Positions 6,779 through 10,340 of a stretch of 10,340 nt of DNA are shown piece by piece. This stretch comes from an uncultured Propionibacteriaceae bacterium (lineage in GTDB: Bacteria > Actinomycetota > Actinomycetes > Propionibacteriales > Propionibacteriaceae). Made by a program: the position numbers and the translations under genes. How positions within the stretch are numbered: the first letter of the stretch is position 1; each line of letters opens with the position of its first letter. The notes beneath the pieces were generated by a model. It was not told where the DNA came from. It ran no database searches and was given only the letters and a program-made list of their open reading frames with translations. Where the stretch lies: positions 1-10,340 of the forward strand of contig CAKZJI010000342.1 in NCBI GenBank assembly GCA_936941515.1. Direction: 5' to 3'.

Positions 6779-7024
6779 TGGCTATCGGATGGGCTGAGAT
6801 CTAGCAATGAGATCCTGCGAATCTCAATACGACCTCGCAGAATGAGGCTTATTCGCAGCTGCTGGCGACTGGGCTCTGACAAGGGATTTCGCTGTTTCTG
6901 GCGCCCCATGAATAAGCCTCACTGGAAGAACGAGGAGTTCGTTGAGGACTCCGCCCAGATTGTCAACGGCGAGGATCCGTCCGTCAACCGGGCCGACGAC
7001 AAGGCGGAGGGTGCGTCCAAGTAG
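6778..7024 (+). pseudogene. Remnant of a second small gene coupled to the ESX-like pseudogene
   Basis: ATG 6778 overlaps the TGA of the preceding pseudogene, as in an operon. The frame reads MAIGWAEI, then meets TAG (6802) and TGA (6808), continues DPANLNTTSQNEAYSQLL to a TGA at 6877, then QGISLFLAPHE to TAA 6913. In another frame the text PHWKNEEFVEDSAQIVNGED and a charged tail ending DDKAEGASK runs to TAG 7022-7024. These pieces look like protein but are spread over two frames with several stops, so this is a decayed gene or two decayed genes. The acidic, hydrophilic C-terminus would suit the tail of a small secretion-associated protein. A perfect 12-bp inverted repeat (6843-6854 and 6910-6921) spans the disrupted middle. 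The family is not recognised. Confidence 0.5.
6843..6921. repeat. Perfect 12-bp inverted repeat spaced by 55 bases
   Basis: TGAGGCTTATTC (6843-6854) and GAATAAGCCTCA (6910-6921) are exact reverse complements. The pair brackets 55 bases inside the second decayed gene, where the frame changes. It does not extend by even one base on either side. A match this long at this distance is unlikely by chance. It could be a long-loop hairpin, the scar of a small inversion or templated repair, or the ends of a tiny insertion. Confidence 0.6.
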
Positions 7025-7048
7025 CACGTCGCTGACGGCATCGTCCCG

Positions 7049-7086
7049 AAACCCCTGGCTGCCGCGCACGCCGTGGCCAGGGGTTT
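7049..7086 (+). terminator. 11-bp perfect hairpin after the decayed ESX-like genes
   Basis: AAACCCCTGGC (7049-7059) and GCCAGGGGTTT (7076-7086) are perfect reverse complements around a 16-base loop. It lies 25 bases after the last stop of the decayed genes. The descending arm ends in TTT, and the ascending A-run gives the same feature on the minus strand, so it could work in both directions. It separates this remnant from the methyltransferase operon. Confidence 0.75.
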
Positions 7087-7151
7087 GTGCGCCGTCGATG
7101 CCCCGCTCGCGTGCTGCAGGTACCGGAAGACCAGGATGGCGGTATCGCTGA

Positions 7152-7200
7152 CGCGGGGGATCTGCGATACATCCTGTGATCGCGACGCAGGTCCCCCGCG
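7152..7200. repeat. 15-bp hairpin (one G-U) upstream of the methyltransferase operon
   Basis: CGCGGGGGATCTGCG (7152-7166) pairs along its whole length with CGCAGGTCCCCCGCG (7186-7200), with one T-G wobble, around a 19-base loop. The stem is very stable. It follows the terminator at 7049-7086 by 65 bases and precedes the methyltransferase start by 88. No T-tract follows. It may be a second terminator, an mRNA or small-RNA element, or a DNA dyad. No riboswitch consensus was recognised in it. Confidence 0.6.
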
Positions 7201-7226
7201 CCAGCAGAAATAACGGCACACCACCC

Positions 7227-7256
7227 TTCCGAAAATGGGCGTCCCTGGGTTACGCT
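7227..7256 (+). promoter_or_regulatory. Candidate promoter of the methyltransferase-ABC operon
   Basis: TTCCGA (7227-7232) and TACGCT (7251-7256) are 18 bases apart. TACGCT fits the TANNNT -10 pattern common in high-GC actinobacteria; the -35 is weak. Transcription would start near 7263, leaving a leader of about 26 bases that holds the ribosome binding site. The predicted start falls on the palindrome at 7261-7273. Confidence 0.4.
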
Positions 7257-7260
7257 CGTC

Positions 7261-7273
7261 GCTCAGTCTGAGC
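7261..7273. promoter_or_regulatory. Palindrome GCTCAG-T-CTGAGC at the predicted transcription start
   Basis: GCTCAG (7261-7266) and CTGAGC (7268-7273) form a perfect 6-bp dyad around one base. It sits between the candidate -10 box and the ribosome binding site of the methyltransferase gene. A repressor bound there would cover the start of transcription. With one base between the arms, a DNA operator is more likely than an RNA hairpin. Confidence 0.4.
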
Positions 7274-7288
7274 AGCCGGAGAGGTGAG

Positions 7289-8113
7289 ATGAGCAACGCG
7301 GAGCCGCAGCAGGCCACAGGGAGCAAGGGAGACCGTTCCGGACCTGAGGCCGCCCGGATGCAGGGGCACTGGCTGCTGGCGAAGCTGGGCAAGCGCATCC
7401 TGCGGCCCGGCGGCCGCGCCCTCACCGCGAGGCTTCTGTCCCAGGCCCAGCCCGGCAGTGACGACGACATCGTCGAACTCGGCCCCGGCGTCGGGGCCAC
7501 CGCTGAGCTCCTTCTGGCCAGGAACCCGCGTTCCTACCGGGGTGTTGACCCCAACCCCGAGGGCCGTGACGCCGTCAAGGACATCCTCCGCCGCCACCCG
7601 GACGCCGAATACGTCGTGGCCGACGCCCAGGACACCGGCCTGCCCGACGCCAGCGCCGACCTAGTGGTCGGCGAGGCCATGCTCACCATCCAGTCCCAAG
7701 AGGCCAAGCACGCCATCGTCGCAGAGGCCGCCCGGCTGCTGCGGCCCGGGGGACGCTACGCCATGCACGAGATGGCCTGGCTGCCCGACCACACCGACGA
7801 GGAACGCGAAACCGCCCGCAAAGAGCTGTCCCGCATCATCAAGGTCGGAGCCCGGCCACTGACCCTGGAGGGCTGGACCGAGCTGCTCGCCGACCACGGC
7901 CTGGTCGCCGGATGGCATGACCGGGCGCCCCTGCATCTGCTTGAGCCCCGTCGCCTCATCGACGACGAGGGCCTATGGGGTGCGCTGCGATTCTGGCGCA
8001 ACGCCCGCAGAACCCCCGGCGCCCGCGACCGCCTGAAGGCTATGCGCCAGGGCTTCCAGCTCCAGGGGCGGCTCATGGGTGGCATCGTCATCCTCGCCCG
8101 GAAGGCGTCATGA
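7289..8113 (+). CDS. Class I SAM-dependent methyltransferase, first gene of ABC operon
   Basis: The product transfers a methyl group from S-adenosylmethionine to an unknown acceptor, probably a small molecule. ATG 7289 is chosen over the in-frame ATG 7235 because GAGAGG at 7279-7284 is a good ribosome binding site, and 7235 would place the palindrome and leader inside the gene. The 274-residue protein has a Rossmann-type fold: an N-terminal helical part with HWLLAKLGKRILRPGG (27-42), motif I VELGPGVGA (62-70), the acidic strand-2 end GVDPNP (85-90), AEYVVADAQDTGLPD (106-120), and LRPGGRYAMHEMAW (151-164), all typical of the Methyltransf_11/25 group. A C-terminal part rich in Arg and Trp follows (229-274). 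No signal peptide is seen. Its stop overlaps the ATPase start (ATGA), so it is translationally coupled to a NitT/TauT-type importer. That suggests it acts on the imported compound or a product of it, which is inference. Confidence 0.85.
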   Translation: MSNAEPQQATGSKGDRSGPEAARMQGHWLLAKLGKRILRPGGRALTARLLSQAQPGSDDDIVELGPGVGATAELLLARNPRSYRGVDPNPEGRDAVKDILRRHPDAEYVVADAQDTGLPDASADLVVGEAMLTIQSQEAKHAIVAEAARLLRPGGRYAMHEMAWLPDHTDEERETARKELSRIIKVGARPLTLEGWTELLADHGLVAGWHDRAPLHLLEPRRLIDDEGLWGALRFWRNARRTPGARDRLKAMRQGFQLQGRLMGGIVILARKAS

Positions 8114-8766
8114 CATCAGCCCTTACCCTCACCGGTGTCACGTTGATCCGCGGTGGCAACACCCTCGTGGCGGACCTCGACGTCACCGTCGAGCCTGGCC
8201 AGACACTGGCCGTCACAGGAGCGTCAGGGGCTGGCAAGACCACCCTCCTCAAGGCGATCTCCGGGCTCAGCGCCTGCGACGGTGGCACCGTCACCCGGCC
8301 CGACGGGCGGCTGGCGCAGGTCTTCCAGGAGCCGCGGCTGCTGCCCTGGTATAGCGCCCACCGCAATGTCGCCCTCGTCGTCGGGGGAGACTACCCGGAT
8401 CTCATCGCGCAGCAGTGGCTCGGTCGCGTCGGCCTGGCCCCCGCCAGCCACCTTTACCCCAAACAGCTCTCCGGCGGCATGCGGCAGCGGGTCGCCATCG
8501 CCCGCGCCATGGCCACCAGCCCCGCGCTCCTGCTCGTCGATGAGCCGTTCTCAGCCCTCGACAAGCCCCTGGCGACGGCCCTGCGCGCTGACCTGATCCA
8601 GCTGCTCGCCGAGGAGGAGGTCGTCGCTGTGTGGGTCACCCACGACCCCGAGGAGGCCGACGAGGTCTCCCACCTCCACCTGCACCTCGACGGCCCGCCC
8701 GGAACCTGGCAGCTCACCGCCGACACCACCACCGAACCCCCCATCGACCAAGGAGAAGAATCATGA
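8110..8766 (+). CDS. ABC transporter ATP-binding protein, NitT/TauT/SsuB-like
   Basis: This is the ATPase that drives import by the transporter encoded downstream. The 218 residues contain every ABC element: Walker A GASGAGKTT (37-45), Q-loop QEPRLLPW (73-80), signature LSGGMRQRVAIARA (120-133), Walker B LLLVDEPFSALD (140-151) and H-loop VTHDPEEADE (176-185). The QEPRLLPW form of the Q-loop is characteristic of nitrate/taurine/sulfonate-type importers. At 218 residues it is shorter than SsuB or TauB (about 250), mainly at the C-terminus. ATG 8110 overlaps the methyltransferase stop (ATGA) and the stop overlaps the start of the binding protein in the same way. Confidence 0.93.
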   Translation: MTSALTLTGVTLIRGGNTLVADLDVTVEPGQTLAVTGASGAGKTTLLKAISGLSACDGGTVTRPDGRLAQVFQEPRLLPWYSAHRNVALVVGGDYPDLIAQQWLGRVGLAPASHLYPKQLSGGMRQRVAIARAMATSPALLLVDEPFSALDKPLATALRADLIQLLAEEEVVAVWVTHDPEEADEVSHLHLHLDGPPGTWQLTADTTTEPPIDQGEES

Positions 8767-9815
8767 AGCGTCGGTCCCTGTTCACCCTCGCAGGCCTCGG
8801 GATGCTCGGCACCGCGGGCTTGGCCGCATGCTCCCAGCAGTCGAATTCCGGCACCCCGAACTCGGAGCAGCCCTCGGGTTCGCCGTCGAAGCTGGAGACC
8901 CTGCGCGTTCACGTCCCCACCACCCTGGCGTTCATGGCGCCCATGGCCTCCTTCGGGACCCTCGGCAAGCTCGACGGCCTCGTCGGGAAGACCGATGTGC
9001 AGAACTGGGCTGACGTCGAGATCATGAAGTCGCTGGTCGTGGGCGGCGAGACCGATCTGGTCGCCACACCCTCCTACGCGGCGGCGAACCTGTTCAACAA
9101 GGGGCTTCCCGTCAAACTGGTCGCCATCACCGTCTGGGGGATGCTCTACGTCCTCGGCCCGGAGGGATCGGCGGCGCAGGGCGTCGAGGGACTCAAGGGC
9201 AAGGAGGTCGCGGTGCCGATGCCCAACAACATGCCCGACCTGGTTTTCCGCTACCTGATGACCCAGAGCGGCATCTCCCTCGACGGCGGGGCCGAGGGCA
9301 TCAAGGTGACGAAATACGAGCAGGCCTCAGAGATCATCCAGCCGCTGCTCTCCGGGCAGATCGAGTACGCCGTGCTGCCCGAGCACGTCGCCACCGTCGT
9401 CCAGGGCAAAGCCAAGGAAGCCGGCAAGACCCTGGACCGCACCCTCAACCTGCAGGAGCTGTGGGGCAAGGTCACAGGCGGCCAGGCGCGGTTCCCGATG
9501 GCCGGCGTGGTGATGCCCTCAAAGCTGGTCGACGCCAACCCGGCTCTCGTGGGTGGTGTCCTGAATGAGCTGGAGGCCGCAGTCACGCAGGTCAACTCCC
9601 TCGACGAGAAGGCCCTCGCCACGATCACCGAGAAGACGAAGGTGCAAGAGCCCGCTGTCAAGAGCGTGATCCCCAGGCTGCAGCTGGAGGTGGTTCCGGC
9701 GCAGAAGGCCAAGTCCGAACTGGAGGACTTCTACACGCGGCTGACGACGCTCAGTCCCGACATCGTCGGCGGCAAGATGCCTGCCGACGACTTCTACCTG
9801 GCCGACCCCAGGTGA
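8763..9815 (+). CDS. Tat-type lipoprotein substrate-binding protein, NitT/TauT-like
   Basis: The 350-residue protein should catch the ligand outside the membrane and hand it to the permease. Its N-terminus has a twin-arginine stretch KRRSLF (2-7), a hydrophobic core and a lipobox GLAAC with the lipid-bearing Cys at 23. A Gly/Ser/Pro-rich linker (24-42) follows. The mature part starts LETLRVHVPTTLAFMAPMAS and has the NMT1/SsuA-like layout: VGGETDLVATPSYAAANLFN in the first lobe, LKGKEVAVPMPNNMPDLVFR as the hinge/second-lobe entry, and LLSGQIEYAVLPEHVATVV, where family members sense ligand. The start overlaps the ATPase stop (ATGA) and the stop overlaps the permease start (GTGA). Ligands of relatives include sulfonates, nitrate, pyrimidine thiamin precursors and others, so the substrate cannot be named. 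Confidence 0.88.
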   Translation: MKRRSLFTLAGLGMLGTAGLAACSQQSNSGTPNSEQPSGSPSKLETLRVHVPTTLAFMAPMASFGTLGKLDGLVGKTDVQNWADVEIMKSLVVGGETDLVATPSYAAANLFNKGLPVKLVAITVWGMLYVLGPEGSAAQGVEGLKGKEVAVPMPNNMPDLVFRYLMTQSGISLDGGAEGIKVTKYEQASEIIQPLLSGQIEYAVLPEHVATVVQGKAKEAGKTLDRTLNLQELWGKVTGGQARFPMAGVVMPSKLVDANPALVGGVLNELEAAVTQVNSLDEKALATITEKTKVQEPAVKSVIPRLQLEVVPAQKAKSELEDFYTRLTTLSPDIVGGKMPADDFYLADPR

Positions 9816-10207
9816 CCACACCCGGCGACAGAGAGCCGCGATGGCGGGCCCTCCTGCTGTGGTGGGTGGGGCTCGCCATCGTGGTGCTGGTGTGGGATGT
9901 CGCGTCGTCGCACTATCCCATCTACGCCTTCCCCGGGCCGCGGGCCACCTGGGAGGCGCTGCTGAAGCTGCTCCAGAACGGGGGACTTGGCGACGGGGTG
10001 CTGCTCACCCTCCAGCGGGCGCTGACCGGGCTGGGAATCGCCTGCCTGATCGGCCTGCCCTGGGGATGGGCGGCCGGCACCTGGAAGCCCGTCGCAGAGC
10101 TGACCGAGCCCTGGTCGCAGCTGCTGATGGCGATCCCGCCCATTGTGATCGTGGTGGTCGGTGTGCTGTGGATGGGGCCGACCGCGGGCGTGGTGCTGCT
10201 GGTGGTT
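9812..10207 (+). CDS. ABC permease, NitT/TauT-like, interrupted near codon 132
   Basis: GTG 9812 overlaps the stop of the binding protein gene. The frame encodes a permease N-terminus: one helix RALLLWWVGLAIVVLVWDV (12-30), the family text SHYPIYAFPGPRATWEALL (33-51), then LLTLQRALTGLGIACLIGLP (64-83) and LLMAIPPIVIVVVGVLWMGP (104-123), matching SsuC/TauC-like proteins, which have about 250 residues and six helices. The frame stays open to the window edge, but after GVVLLVV (126-132) it reads AAGAAGASTLTLVVSPAGAV, which is not permease. The EAA-loop region and last helices are absent. From here the opposite strand carries protein-like text. The permease is therefore broken or the contig is chimeric at about 10200-10215. 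Confidence 0.85.
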
Positions 10208-10340
10208 GCAGCCGGAGCGGCAGGTGCCTCGACCTTGACGTTGGTGGTGTCGCCGGCCGGAGCGGTCGCGGTGCCGCCGTTGAGATACCACAGGATCGCC
10301 GCGACGGCGACGATGACGAGCGCGCCGACCATGACGAAGT
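10208..10340 (-). CDS. Fragment of an unrelated membrane-anchored protein, open at the window edge
   Basis: On the minus strand, from the window edge inward, the frame reads FVMVGALVIVAVAAILWYLN, a single membrane helix, and then a Thr/Ala/Pro-rich linker (GGTATAPAGDTTNVKVEAP, then APAAT). This is the usual start of the extracytoplasmic part of an anchored protein. The frame goes on inside the permease gene, but there it is only a shadow. The true start lies outside the window, since codons for Phe and Val precede the first Met. It is missing its C-terminus because of the junction near 10207. The family is not recognised; many actinobacterial cell-surface proteins look like this. Confidence 0.5.

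Noticed and set aside
6824-7219. Minus-strand frames of 131 and 193 codons over 6824-7500
   Set aside because: They cross the terminator hairpin, the operon promoter and the start of the methyltransferase. Composition is that of shadow frames.
7235-7288. Upstream in-frame ATG for the methyltransferase
   Set aside because: It lacks a ribosome binding site, while ATG 7289 has GAGAGG at the right distance. The extra 18 residues would cover the promoter and palindrome.
7152-7288. TPP, SAM or cobalamin riboswitch ahead of the methyltransferase-ABC operon
   Set aside because: None of the conserved riboswitch core sequences I know could be found; only plain hairpins are visible.
9922-10207. Minus-strand continuation of the anchored protein inside the permease gene
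   Set aside because: In this part the plus strand reads clear permease sequence, so the minus frame is a shadow; only 10208-10340 is taken as real.
1-10340. CRISPR array, tRNA, rRNA, transposase or integrase
   Set aside because: No regularly spaced repeats, no tRNA-like cloverleaf or rRNA text, and no recombinase motifs were recognised on either strand.

Overview
The window is GC-rich DNA with codon use, GTG starts and leaderless-looking promoters typical of a high-GC actinobacterium. The actinobacterial-type CCA-adding enzyme, the TreY/TreZ pathway and WXG100/ESX-like gene remnants all fit. A Propionibacteriaceae-like host is a guess from gene content only; nothing here fixes the species.

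Layout from left to right. A small orphan gene (79-300, +) is followed by a GC-rich, dyad-rich stretch without credible genes (301-566). A trehalose block on the minus strand holds an intact treY (806-3343) and, downstream, only the first ~20 codons of a treZ-like gene fused to an unrelated hydrophobic C-terminus (585-776) that ends inside a terminator-like hairpin. A leader of about 300 bases with several dyads precedes a Tat-exported TIM-barrel glycoside-hydrolase-like protein (3674-4795, +). This converges on cca, the tRNA CCA nucleotidyltransferase (4828-6264, -). Next come two decayed small genes that look like type VII (ESX/WXG100-like) secretion substrates or associated proteins (6400-7024, +), closed by a strong terminator-type hairpin and followed by a second 15-bp hairpin.

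The right third is one tightly coupled plus-strand operon: a class I SAM-dependent methyltransferase (7289-8113), an ABC ATPase (8110-8766), a Tat-type lipoprotein substrate-binding protein (8763-9815) and a NitT/TauT-like permease (from 9812). Every junction is a 4-base start/stop overlap, so the four products are probably made together. The reading suggests uptake of a small molecule linked to a methylation step; the substrate cannot be read from the sequence.

The permease stops making sense near 10207. From there to the window edge the other strand encodes a different protein, a membrane anchor followed by an Ala/Pro/Thr-rich linker. Both this break and the treZ break join the start of one gene to a piece of an unrelated gene, so real rearrangement or misassembly must be considered.

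No rRNA, tRNA, CRISPR array, transposase or integrase was seen. The best candidate for something new is the methyltransferase-ABC operon, followed by the two chimeric junctions.
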